Shown here one piece after another: positions 11,843 to 22,819 of a DNA stretch of 64,000 nt. Both the position numbers and the translations under genes were made by a program. The stretch covers positions 29,549,690 through 29,613,689 of the forward strand of contig NC_067129.1 in NCBI RefSeq assembly GCF_021347895.1, written 5' to 3'. The notes under the pieces were generated by a model. That model did not search any database. It had not been told where the DNA came from and was given only the letters and a program-made list of their open reading frames with translations. The stretch is from Acanthochromis polyacanthus. Lineage: Eukaryota; Chordata; Actinopteri; Pomacentridae. Within the stretch, counting starts at the first letter, position 1. Every line of letters starts with the position of its first letter.

Positions 11843-13400
11843 TTCATGTTTGTGTGCATCCTTCATCTGCAGTGGTGAAGTAGGAAGTCTTCCAAGGATG
11901 AATATGGGTCAGTATCTGTAATGTCAGATAACTTCATTGTTAGATTTTCTTCTGAATTTACATATTTGTTATTTGGGAACCAAAACTGAGTTCTGTGAAA
12001 TATTTTTTGGCAGAATTTTGAGAAAGTCATTCCTTCAGACCTGCAAGTTTTTTGTGTTTTCACCGTCAAGAAATGTATTATCTGAGAAGCCATTTTAAAG
12101 GATTCAATTTCCTCAGAAATAAAACTCCCACAGCTGTGAAATGTGGTGAGGATACCGACACAATGGCTTCCAGCAGATCAGAATGATTGAATGGATCCAG
12201 CAGGGGACACATTTTAAACCATGGACCCTTGAAAATGGGGAAAAAGGTGGAAATTTTTCAATCAAGGGTGGCATTGTGTCCTCAGAAGGTTTCTGTAAGT
12301 GTATATACATATATGGATCCATATTTCAACTAAAATACAGTCTTTGGTCGACATTTCACTAACTTTTGAGGCTCTAACATCAGTAGACTCTGATATGTGG
12401 AAAGTATGACAAGACAAGATTCCAGTTTGTAGCTACTTTGACCTTTAGCTTGTCTAAAATTACTCAAAATTGTTTAAAATGACTTGAAAGTTGTCCAAAA
12501 TTGCACAAAATTTGACTATATTGACATAGAAAATGTCCAAAATACAAACTGTTAGCACTTGGAAATTATAAAACACACAAACAAGCCTGGAATTGTGAGT
12601 CCACAAAGTTCCTCTAAGTGTATATATATGGATGGATCCATATTTCTGCTAAAATACAGTCTTTGGTCGACATTTTACCAACTTTGAGGCTCTAACATGG
12701 TCAAGTTTGGCAAGACAAGGTTACAGTTTGTTATGTCAACTTGAAAACTGTCCAACACAACTCAAAATTTGTCCGATTCAACTTGAAACTTTTTTCCAAA
12801 TAACTCCAAATTAGTTCAGTAATAAAAATATGATGAAAAAAATCGAAAATGGCAAAGCAACAGTCCAGATTGACAAAAAGTTTTCCAAAATGACAATAAT
12901 CTATAATTATTGGCATTATACATTATTGGAAAAAAGCGTACAGTTTTTCAACAAGGGTCGTATTGTGAATCTGGAAAGTTTGTGTAAGTGTATATGGATG
13001 GACCCATATTTCATACTAAAAATACAGACTTTCGTCGAAATTTCACCAATTTCTGAGGCTCTAACATCAGTAGAATCTGATGTGTGGAAAGTGGGGAAAA
13101 ACAAGGTTCTACTTTACTGTCACTTTGACTGAAACCTGTCAAAAATGGGTAAAAATTGGTCCAAAATTACTTCAAACTTGTCCAGAATTACTCAAAATTG
13201 TCCAAATTTTAAAGAAAGAGAACAACTTTTATCCTTGCAAATGTGGATGGATCCATATTTCCTACTTCAATACAGTCTTTGGTTGACATTTCACCAACTT
13301 TGAGGCTCTAACATCAGTAGACTTTTAGTTGTGGTAAGTATCGCAAGAAAAGGTTCCATTTTGAGTCGTAGAACCACAAAACCTGGTGCTCATTGGGGTT
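11843..13400. repeat. Family B array (unclassified, ~250-370-bp units)
   Basis: Units share TGGATCCATATTTC, then CAGTCTTTGGTCGACATTTC and GAGGCTCTAACATCAGTAGA, with TGTCCAAAATGAC-like low-complexity stretches between. The key motif starts at about 12340, 12659, 13026 and 13275, so unit length varies (319, 367, 249). No coding domain recognised. Confidence 0.75.
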
Positions 13401-14559
13401 TACATGTTGGTTTTTTATGTGGGAAGTTACAAGCTGCTTCCATGTAGTCTTCATTTTGAAATTTAACAATATGTCTGATTTTTGAAAAATATGAGTGAAG
13501 GATCTTCTCTGGCTCTTTGAAACTGGACGTTTTTCTGTTACCTTTTGGTACAGAAATGTTTCTTTTACAATGAAAAAATGCTTTGTCCAAAACTCACAGT
13601 TTAACCTATTCTTTCTGAGAGACAAGGTTGAAATTTTAACTGTGAATAGCATCATCAGTTCTCACTTTGTGTAGAAACACACTCTAAAGTTCATCTGAAG
13701 TAAATATGAGCTGTCAGGCAGACGAATTGACGAGGTGTTTGTCAAAGTTTTCTCTCTTTTTGAGCCATATTGAAACAGTATTTGATCCGCATATCTTTGA
13801 CATTTAAAAAAAAAAAGCAGAACCTTTTGTTTGACAGTTGTAATCCGGGATGAAAAATGGGACGCAGCTGACAATTCAAGACACTTTATCAATACGTTAG
13901 AGCTTTTCAAAACAACCTCGTGTGTTGGCAGCATTTTCAGGTGTTACTGCGGTTAACAGACTCGCAGCACATGCAGGGTTTAGTGAGATTAGCAGCTTAG
14001 AAAATGGATGCACGCTCGCCTCAGAAGCAATTTTATGAAGAGAAAGTTTTCTAAACGGCAGAAGTTAGAGAGCTCTAAGTGCCTCTTCATCACAAACCTC
14101 CCTCATAAAGACAAAGCGGAGGAAAAACAAACAGCAACATCTGCTCTCTGCTTCAATTTTCTGCCTGTGGGATTTTCACATTTCAGACGGAACATTAAAC
14201 CACAGGAGCGATGAGTCAGGCTGACAAACTGTTGTTCTACGTATGCAGGACAAATGTCAGCAAATGAAGCGACGTTATCTCGCATCAGCAGCAACTCTGG
14301 GAATCAATTTGCCGAACAAGAGGAGACGATGTACAATTTCTGCTGCCAGGAGACGTTTGAATCAGAGTCAGTCAGACAGACCTGAGTTCCCTCGTTGAGA
14401 TTTTCTCTGCAGCTGTTTTCTGTTTTCTTACAGCACAAAGAAATGCTTCTGTCAGAATTTATATTGTGATATTCTGTATAAATATTAGGCCACTTCAGAC
14501 AGATTTTGCACATCCTGTTTTACATTGTTAAGCTTTTTAAGGTTGCATTAAAATGGACC
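13401..14559. other. Intron, no recognised element
   Basis: Unique-looking sequence; open frames on both strands lack similarity to known domains. Confidence 0.5.
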
Positions 14560-15535
14560 CTATGAACTCCGCTACAATTTACTTGTTCCAAAAAATTTCC
14601 TCAAAGTTCTACTAATATCTACAGCAGGAAGGTTCTTTATAGTTCCCAGAATGTTCTCCTTAAAGGTTTGATATCCAAAGATGTTCTAAAAATGTTTGGT
14701 GGTGACAATGTTAGATCATTTGCAGTAATATTCTTGAGACCGCATGTTGCGCTGAGAACATTGTTCAGTTGTTATTGTCTGACACTGTGGAGCACTGCAG
14801 GAATGTTTTATAGATTCTATTGTGTGTCCTCTCAACAACATTCCCAAAACGTCTTCAGAACACTGAAGACAAAATGTTCCACCTTTGTTAACATATCACA
14901 GTACAGGAACGTCTTTTAAAGAACGTTCTCTCATCTCATCTGAAGTCTAGATACCATCCAGAAAATGTCTGAATGTTGCATCAAAAACATCTTTCCTTAG
15001 TTATTATTGTGAAAAAGTCTCACGGTAGAACGTTCTACACCGTGTTCCCTAAACAAAAAGGTAAAATGTTCCACATTACAGGAACATTGTACATTATTCA
15101 CGATAAAAAAACTTTTTGTCATCTTGATAACATCTAGAAAACATTTTTTGAATGTTGGTTCGAGAATGTTCTTCTTTTGTTTTTATGGAACTTTACAAGA
15201 ATGTTTTACAGAAGAACATCCTGTATTATGTTCCTCCACCAACATCCAATATCTTCAGAACATTGCAGTCAGAATGTTCCACCTTTGTTAATATGCCACA
15301 TTACAGGAACGTTTTATAAAGAACGTTCTGTCATCTGAGGTCTCAATAACATCTTGAAAACATTGGGGCTTTTTTTAATGGTGTTTTGGGAACATCCTTC
15401 CTTTGCTATCATTGTGGAAACGTCTTACAGAAGAACGTTCTGTAATGTGTTCCCTCAACAACATCCTCGGAACATTGCAGGCAGAAGGTTCCACCTTTGG
15501 TAATATATCGCATCACAGGAATTTTTCTGGAAAAA
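14560..15535 (+). repeat. Family A block (GAACRTTC-rich, unclassified)
   Basis: The left end carries the family A end module (AGTTCTACTAATATC, CAGCAGGAAGGTTC, CCCAGAATGTTCTCCTTAAA, AAAATGTTTGGTGGTGAC). It is followed by ~225-bp units (CCACCTTTGTTAAYATAYCA, TCATCTGAGGTCTC, CAACAACATCC). Perfect AGAACGTTCT palindromes occur at 14920, 15320 and 15432. The block stops abruptly at the SINE fragment. No coding domain found. Confidence 0.7.
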
Positions 15536-15547
15536 ATTATTAGAATG

Positions 15548-15690
15548 GGTGCCGAGATAGCTCAACTGGTTGAGCAAGCGACCCACGAACGCAGCGGCCT
15601 GGGTTTGATTCCAGCTCATGGCCCTTTACTGCATGTCTTCCTCCCATTCTTCACCCTGCCTGTGTTTACCACATAAAGCCAAAGAAAATA
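15548..15690 (+). mobile_element. tRNA-derived SINE, short/internally deleted copy
   Basis: It begins GTGCCGAGATAGCTCAACTGG, with A-box TAGCTCAACTGG (15558-15569) and B-box GGTTTGATTCC (15602-15612). A body like that of common fish SINEs follows (GGCCCTTTACTGCATGTCTT), ending in an ACATAAAGCCAAAGAAAATA tail. No cloverleaf with a proper acceptor stem is evident, so it is not a tRNA gene. It abuts the right end of a family A block. Confidence 0.7.
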
Positions 15691-16089
15691 ACTCAGAAGA
15701 AATGATCAGAACTTGTAGATATTATTATCCAGTGTTGTTGGAATGCTTCCAGCCAGCTGGGATGGAAAAACAAACCAAGGTTCCCCAAAAACAACTTAAC
15801 AGCAGATTTAACGTGGCGATGAACAACTTTCAACACAAGCTGCGTGTCCATTACCCTTAGATATGCACAAAATGTAAATGGCACAATAAAAAACTGGTAA
15901 TGGAAACACCTGAATTTCGAAAAAGAACTAAAATATCGCTAAAAAGTTTTTACGCTCTCATGAGGTGGTTTTTCAGACGTTTTGATATTGAAAAATTTCG
16001 CAAAAGCGCAATGGAAACACTTTTTCCGCAATTATACGTCACCGGACGTGACGTACCTGGTCACATGACCAGTTCTCTCAGAGTAAACA
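15691..16089. other. Intron leading into the AATGGAAAC-marked segment
   Basis: From 15880 the sequence has paired A/T-rich motifs (AATATCGCTAAAAAG, AAATTTCGCAAAAGCGC) that resemble those at 16310-16370. It probably belongs to the same mobile segment as the Myb/SANT-like remnant. Confidence 0.4.
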
Positions 16090-16237
16090 TGGCGCGGTAC
16101 GTGTGGACAGAAGAGGAGACCGAGACTTTTCTTGCCATTATTCTTGAGAAAAACATCACTGCCATACTAGACAGCAAACAGCAGAGGAATGCAGAGTGTT
16201 AGAAGGAGATAGAAGCGTCCATCTTCCTGCAGTGAAA
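16090..16237 (+). pseudogene. Myb/SANT-like (trihelix-type) ORF remnant
   Basis: From ATG 16090 the plus strand reads MARYVWTEEETETFLAIILE, then KNITAILDSKQQRNAEC and a TAG at 16200-16202, then KEIEASIFLQ and TGA. W-x-EEET-x-FL and ILDSKQQRN resemble the start of Myb/SANT-like domains found in fish Harbinger-associated and MSANTD-type proteins. A Val/Tyr-type codon would be expected at the stop. It lies in a segment marked by four direct copies of AATGGAAAC (15899, 16010, 16293, 16369), which suggests a mobile or retro-copied segment. The homology was judged by eye and is tentative. Confidence 0.45.
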
Positions 16238-16379
16238 TGTCGCGAGATGATATTTTACAAGAGTTACGATGCTTCTGCCCAGAACAACCTTCAATGGAAA
16301 CACGTTCAAAGCGCAAATATATTTTGTTGAAATTTTAGAAATATCGCTTTTATTTTGCGAAAAACTGTAATGGAAACCC

Positions 16380-18435
16380 AACTACTGACTGTCGAATACA
16401 GAACAAGAAAACACTCAAAGAGCGCAGGACTCCACCAAGGCTGCTGAGTCATTGTATTATTTTCAACGGATAAGTCCACAGTGATGGATTTGTAGTAGGA
16501 TCACAATTATGCATGTAGTGTTTACTTGTTGTCATGGTTACAGTGATGCTGTGCTGCTATCTCTCAATGATACAGAAATATTTAACAAATCCATGGATCC
16601 AGACTAGAAGCCACATCACTGCAAAAAACGAATCACTTGGTCCTTGTGTCATTTCTGACCTTCCCTGAAAATTTCATCCAAACCTGTTTTTGAGTGATGT
16701 TGCTAACAGAGAGACAGACGGACAAATGTACGCCGATCGGCACATAACTCCACTGTGTTCCTTAGTGGAGTAACAACAACTAAAATGGAGGATTGGTATC
16801 TGCCAACAACAACAAAGAGGACAATACAACAGGAACAGTGATTATCTCTGGGTCTTGTAAACTATTACAATGCACTTATAAGCGTTTAAAATGGTTTCAA
16901 ACATGTAAGAGACATTCTCCTCTTCTGTATGATTTTTATTGTTTCTTAAAAACCTGAAACCCAGGAATAGTAAAAGCAGTCTTTGGTGTCAACTTAGTTA
17001 ATCATGAGGAAAATAAAGTTGAAATCAATCACTAAACTTTCAAGCTGCTCAGTCGTGCTTCTAATTCAGAGGTCGGTTCAGTAAGCATTTTGGTTTCATC
17101 TGTTTGTCCCATAAGACTTTAACCTTTTTAGCATCATTTTCCTTTCAACAGCTGCTCTATTAAGCTGTTTGAGTGTTCTGTTCTCCAGTTTAAAGATTGC
17201 ACCTGAAATCAAAGGTGCATTTGATAACAGCATCTTTAATTTCACCCTATAAGTTGGCTCTGACTGGGAATAAGCGTGGAGATTTCATTGTGGATCGGTG
17301 TAAAAACAATAACACCAAATGGATTTAGAGTGGTACAAACATGCCTGTTCATGACGGCATGCTGATATTTTCTCATACTTACAAAAAACACCAGCTCTTG
17401 GTTAGTTATTTATCACACTGAACCTTATATCCCTGATAAATACTGCAGACAAAAGCTCTATTTTATAATATTACAAAGTGTTTAAATGCTTGACTAACAT
17501 ATATCAACATTTCACTAGAATGAGCAATGACAGAAGGACAGAATTTCTGAAGATTTTTGTGTGCCGCCTTAAATTAAAGTGCCATTATTCACAGAAACAG
17601 TTTGGACTTTGACAGCTTCTTACAGCCACAGCAGCCGCAGACTAAGAGAAGCTGAAACGTTGACCTTTAAGCTCCATCCTTTAGAAACTTTGTTTACTTT
17701 CATGTCGGCTGCAGATCGAAGCGAGCCGACTTTGACGGAGCTGAAGAGAAGCTGCTGTGAAAAGCTGCCTTTTAAATACATGCTGACCGCCTGCAGCAGG
17801 TGGAGAAATAACTGTTAATTGGTTTTATTTATTTTTTTGATATTGTGAGGGAGAAAGTGCAGAAAGAAGCTCTGCCACTGAGAAAAGCAATGAAAGGGAG
17901 AAGCCGAACGAATTAATATTCCCTCCATATTCATCATCCTTCCAGCCGTCCTCACTCCTCTCGGTTGTTTTTCTTCTTTCTATCTGGAACCAGCAGGAGT
18001 AAAACTGTATTTTTTTTTGTCACAGCGACACATAAAACACCTTTAGGAACAACGAAGGATCACATTCGCAAGTGCACCTGGGAAGATGTGACATGAATCA
18101 TTCATTCTGACCTCAATATTTCTCTCTGTTATCTGCTCATGAGTGTCAATATTTAAGTCTTTCTGTCGCCATTTCAGGAGCTTTTGTCTCTATCAGACTT
18201 TACATTTTGAAGTGTTTGATCAGCTTCAGTTTGAACATTTTCTTTCCATTTACGCCAATTCTTTTTGCATCCCTTCGCGTCATAAAATCCACTGAGGACA
18301 CTGCACTGCCATCATGCTTTCAGAAGACACAAACGCTGCTTTTGTGTGACATTTTTGCATTGATTTGAAACTTTGGAATCAACTCTTGAAATGTTTTGAC
18401 TCTTCACAACCAAGAAATACCAAAAAACATCCCGC
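16380..18435. other. Intron, no recognised element
   Basis: Unique sequence. 17570-17960 is mildly GC-richer. A 79-codon open frame at 17579 has no known domain. Confidence 0.5.
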
Positions 18436-19296
18436 TTGACACTTATCTTGTGCTGATATTAACGTTTTAAGCCATTAACACATGATATAGGTCAAAAGTG
18501 AGCCAACTTTTATATATGTGTGCTTTTTGGAAGCCATTAGCCACCACAGAAGTCTTTGCCATTGTGCCCGTTGCTAGCTAAACCCCTACAATGTTCTTTG
18601 TTTGTCAACAGTAACTGACTGCAGTCCGAGTTTTGGACGACATGTTTGTCTATCGGTTTTCTCACAGGTTTTACTTTTAAGATATATTTGAATGATTTTC
18701 AACTTAAAAAGGGAAAGCTGCACTAGCTACTGTTGCATTAGAACCAGTGGAGATGTTCCAGTCCAACTTCAAAGATTGGAAACAGGACTGATAAAGACAA
18801 TTTACATTCTTTGTTCACGTCTGTTGTCACAAAGGTGCTGTAAAAGGAGAGCACAATTTGTGGCAGGACTTTAGGGATGATAATCTTTGGTAGTTTTCTA
18901 AATCAACAATCAACAGTGTGATCGATTCATAATGGAGTAACACAAACTAAGGGAATTTGGCATGTGTCCTGTGTTGATATTAATGTTTTAAGCCAAAAAC
19001 ACATGACACTGGCCAAAAAAGGGGCTTAGCTTTAATGTATGCATGCTGGTTGAAGGTCATCAAGTGTCACAAACGTCTTTGTCATGGTGCCCATTGCTAC
19101 CTAAACCCCCACAATACTCTTGGTTTGCTAACATTAATTGACTGTAGTTGTGGGCGACACTTTTGCCCTTCATTTTCCACACAGGAAATGATTACTAACT
19201 TGAAAATAAAGCAGCAGTAGCTACCTGAAAATAATTTTACCATTACAATCAACAGATATGTCAAGATCTGACCTCGAAGGTTGGGGTCAGGGCAAC
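18436..19296. repeat. Duplicated flank of the minisatellite (copies 1 and 2)
   Basis: A ~200-bp motif (TTTTAAGCC...ACACATGA...CATTGTGCCCGTTGCTAGCT...AACTGACTG) occurs at about 18436-18630 and again at 18964-19160. Between them, 18795-18960 (CACAAAGGTGCTGTAAAAGG, GTGGCAGGACTTTAG) is the flank that recurs at 20030-20190. Confidence 0.7.
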
Positions 19297-20020
19297 ACTA
19301 CATCTACTCTCTAACACTACATTTACCCTCTAATACTACATTTACCCTCTAACACTACATTTACCCTCTAACGCTACATTTACCCTCTAACGCTACATTT
19401 ACCGTCTAACACTACATTTACCCTCTAATGCTACATTTACCCTCTAATGCTACATTTACCCTCTAATACTACATTTACCCTCTAATGCTACATTTACCCT
19501 CTAATGCTACATTTACCCTTTAATGCTACATTTACCCTCTAACACTACATTTACCCTCTGATGCTACATTTACCCTCTAATGCTACATTTACCCTCTAAT
19601 ACTACATTTACCCTCTAATGCTACATTTACCCTCTAACACTACATTTACCCTCTAATGCTACATTTACCCTCTAATACTACATTTACCCTCTAATGCTAT
19701 ATTTACCCTCTAACACTACATTTACCGTCTAACACTACATTTACCCTGTAATACTACATTTACCCTCTAACACTACATTTACCCTCTAATACTACATTTA
19801 CCGTCTAACACTACATTTACCCTCTAATGCTACATTTACCCTCTAATACTACATTTACCCTCTAACACTACATTTACCCTCTAATGCTACATTTACCCTC
19901 TAACACTACATTTACCGTCTAACACTACATTTACCCTGTAATACAACATTTACCCTCTAATGCTACATTTACCCTCTAACACTACATTTACCGTCTAACA
20001 CTACATTTACCCTGTAATAC
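19296..20020 (+). repeat. 19-bp minisatellite, block 1
   Basis: About 38 tandem copies of CTACATTTACCCTCTAAYR (19 bp), with diagnostic variants (TAATG, TAATA, TAACA, TAACG; CCGTCTAA; CCTGTAATAC). The variants recur in fixed order, giving a higher-order pattern. Confidence 0.97.
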
Positions 20021-20454
20021 AGTTTATGTCCTTTGTTTGTGTCTGCCATCACAAAGGTGTTGTAAAGGGAGAGCACAATCTGTGGCAGGACTTTAGAGAG
20101 GATAATCTCTGGTAGTTTTCTAAATCAATAATCAGCAGCGTTATCTGTCAATAATGGAGAAGCACAAATTGACAAATGCGGCTCTGTTACTGATGTTCAC
20201 TGGGATAGAGGAATGCTGTCCAAGTCAGTAGAACAAGTCCACATCACATAGGCTCTGGTTGGAGGTCACTAAGCATCACAGAAGTCTTTATCATGGTGCC
20301 CATTGCTAGCTGAACTTGCAGTGCGCTCTGGTTGGCAACACTTAACTGACTGTAGTCCGAGTGACGCTTCCTCTGGTCACTACAGTAATAAGCATTAAAA
20401 TATACATGTACATTTTCTGAAATGCATTATGAGAATACAGTTTTTTTCGTCTTT
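20021..20454. repeat. Spacer between minisatellite blocks, copy of upstream flank
   Basis: It repeats the flank seen at 18795-19170: CACAAAGGTGTTGTAAAGGG, GTGGCAGGACTTTAGAGAGG, then CATGGTGCCCATTGCTAGCT and AACTGACTGTAGTCCGAGTG. This indicates that flank plus array were duplicated together. Confidence 0.75.
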
Positions 20455-22126
20455 TAATGCTACCCTCTGACACGACATCTACTCTCTAACACTACATCTA
20501 CTCTCTAATACTACATTTAGCCTCTAACACTACATTTACCGTCTAACACTACATTTACCCTCTAATGCTACATTTACCCTCTAACACTACATTTACCGTC
20601 TAACACTACATTTACCCTCTAATACTACATTTACCCTCTAACACTACATTTACCCTCTAACGCTACATTTACCCTCTAACGCTACATTTATCCTCTAATG
20701 CTACATTTACCCTCTAATGCTACATTTACTCTCTAACACTACATCTACTCTCTAACACTACATTTACCCTCTAATACTACATTTACCCTCTAACACTACA
20801 TTTACTCTCTAACGCTACATTTACCCTCTAACGCTACATTTACCGTCTAACACTACATTTACCCTCTAATGCTACATTTACCCTCTAATGCTACATTTAC
20901 CGTCTAATGCTACATTTACCCTCTAATACTACATTTACCGTCTAATGCTACATTTACCCTCTAATACTACATTTACCCTCTAATGCTACATTTACCCTCT
21001 AATACTACATTTACCCTCTAACACTACATTTACCGTCTAATGCTACATTTACCCTCTAATACTACATTTACCCTCTAACACTACATTTACCCTCTAATGC
21101 TACATTTACCCTCTAACACTACATTTATCGTCTAACACTACATTTACCCTCTAATACTACATTTACCGTCTAACACTACATTTACCCTGTAATACAACAT
21201 TTACCCTCTCATGCTACATTTACCCTCTAACACTACATTTACCCTCTGATGCTACATTTACCCTCTAATGCTACATTTACCCTCTAATGCTACATTTACC
21301 CTTTAATGCTACATTTACCCTCTACTACTACATTTACCCTCTGATGCTACATTTACCCTCTAATGCTACATTTACCCTCTAATACTACATTTACCCTCTA
21401 ATGCTACATTTACCCTCTAACACTACATTTACCCTCTAATGCTACATTTACCCTCTAATACTACATTTACCCTCTAATGCTACATTTACCCTCTAACACT
21501 ACATTTACCGTCTAACACTACATTTACCCTGTAATACTACATTTACCCTCTAACACTACATTTACCCTCTAATACTACATTTACCGTCTAACACTACATT
21601 TACCCTCTAATGCTACATTTACCCTCTAATACTACATTTACCCTCTAACACTACATTTACCCTCTAATGCTACATTTACCCTCTAACACTACATTTACCC
21701 TGTAATACAACATTTACCCTCTAATGCTACATTTACCCTCTAACACTACATTTACCGTCTAACACTACATTTACCCTGTAATACTACATTTACCCTCTAA
21801 CACTACATTTACCCTCTAATGCTACATTTACCCTCTAACACTACATTTACCCTCTGATGCTACATTTACCCTCTAATGCTACATTTACCCTTTAATGCTA
21901 CATTTACCCTCTAATACTACATTTACCCTCTGATGCTACATTTACCCTCTGATGCTACATTTACCCTCTAATGCTACATTTACCCTTTAATGCTACATTT
22001 ACCCTCTAACACTACATTTACCCTCTAATACTACATTTACACTCTAACACTACATTTACCCTCTAATACTACATTTACACTCTAACTCTACATTTACACT
22101 CTAACTCTACATTTATACTCTAACAC
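20455..22126 (+). repeat. 19-bp minisatellite, block 2
   Basis: About 88 copies of the same 19-bp unit as at 19296-20020. The variant string CCGTCTAACACT...CCTGTAATAC recurs near 21165, 21507 and 21755. The last units degrade to TACACTCTAACTC. The series is continuous and has no spacers, so it is not a CRISPR. Confidence 0.97.
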
Positions 22127-22249
22127 AACTTTATAACAAGGTTTGAAGCCTTGTATTTAACATTAAGGAACAACTTGGATGCAGAAATGCGCTTTTTTAA
22201 AATTCTCAACTTTACCCAGAAACAAGCAGCATGACTTCCATTTCAGCCC

Positions 22250-22819
22250 GATCTCACGAGGATTCGTGAAACTGTTACGTAAATTTTTGTTTTGGTTTCG
22301 TGCGCACCAACACGATTTCGTCATGTTTTTCGTGCCGCTCACCACGAAATGCACACCAATGTATTTTAAACGGCGGACTTTTCGTGCCACCCAGAACGTA
22401 TTTCAAACGAATGTGTGTATTATATTTTTAATGTAAAACCATGGCGAATCCAACGCTATATTTTGCATGACATCGTCCCTAACCATAACCCTAACCATAA
22501 CCCTAACCATAACCTAACCATAACCTAACCATAAGCCGGTGGTACACTTACCAATTTGCATAGGAATTTAAAGAATGTCCGGCGGCCGGCGGCCGCAAAC
22601 GCGATCACACAAGCAGTATACGCCGATGGACAGCTTAGATCGTCATGAATCCGCTGGTATAAACCACTTTCAGCTGTGATTACCACAGCGGGTTTCGTTG
22701 TGAGCAACACGAAAAACATTTCGTGGTGAGCGGCACGAAAAACATGACGAAATCGTGTTGGTGCGCACGAAAAAGAAACAAAAAATTTACGTAACAGTTT
22801 CACGAATCCCCGTGAGACC
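22250..22819. mobile_element. Inverted-repeat (foldback/MITE-like) element with ~103-bp arms
   Basis: The left arm 22250-22351 (starting GATCTCACGAGGATTCGTG) and right arm 22717-22819 are inverted copies, about 95 percent identical by eye. They are rich in CACGAAA/TTTCGTG motifs. The ~365-bp core holds a CCCTAA/CCATAA tract (22477-22534), a GC-rich GGCGGCCGGCGGCCG run (about 22582-22597), and a segment shared with the piggyBac-like MITE. No transposase. Target duplication was not resolved, so the superfamily is unknown. Confidence 0.65.
22477..22534 (+). repeat. Telomere-like CCCTAA/CCATAA tract
   Basis: Alternating CCCTAA and CCATAA hexamers, later CCTAACCATAA, about 58 bp, in the core of the inverted-repeat element at 22250-22819. 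Confidence 0.85.

Noticed and set aside
15548..15620. A tRNA gene
   Set aside because: A- and B-box are present, but no proper acceptor stem was seen, and a SINE body follows.
19296..22126. CRISPR-like regular short repeats
   Set aside because: The 19-bp unit repeats head to tail with no unique spacers, in a eukaryotic intron; it is a minisatellite.
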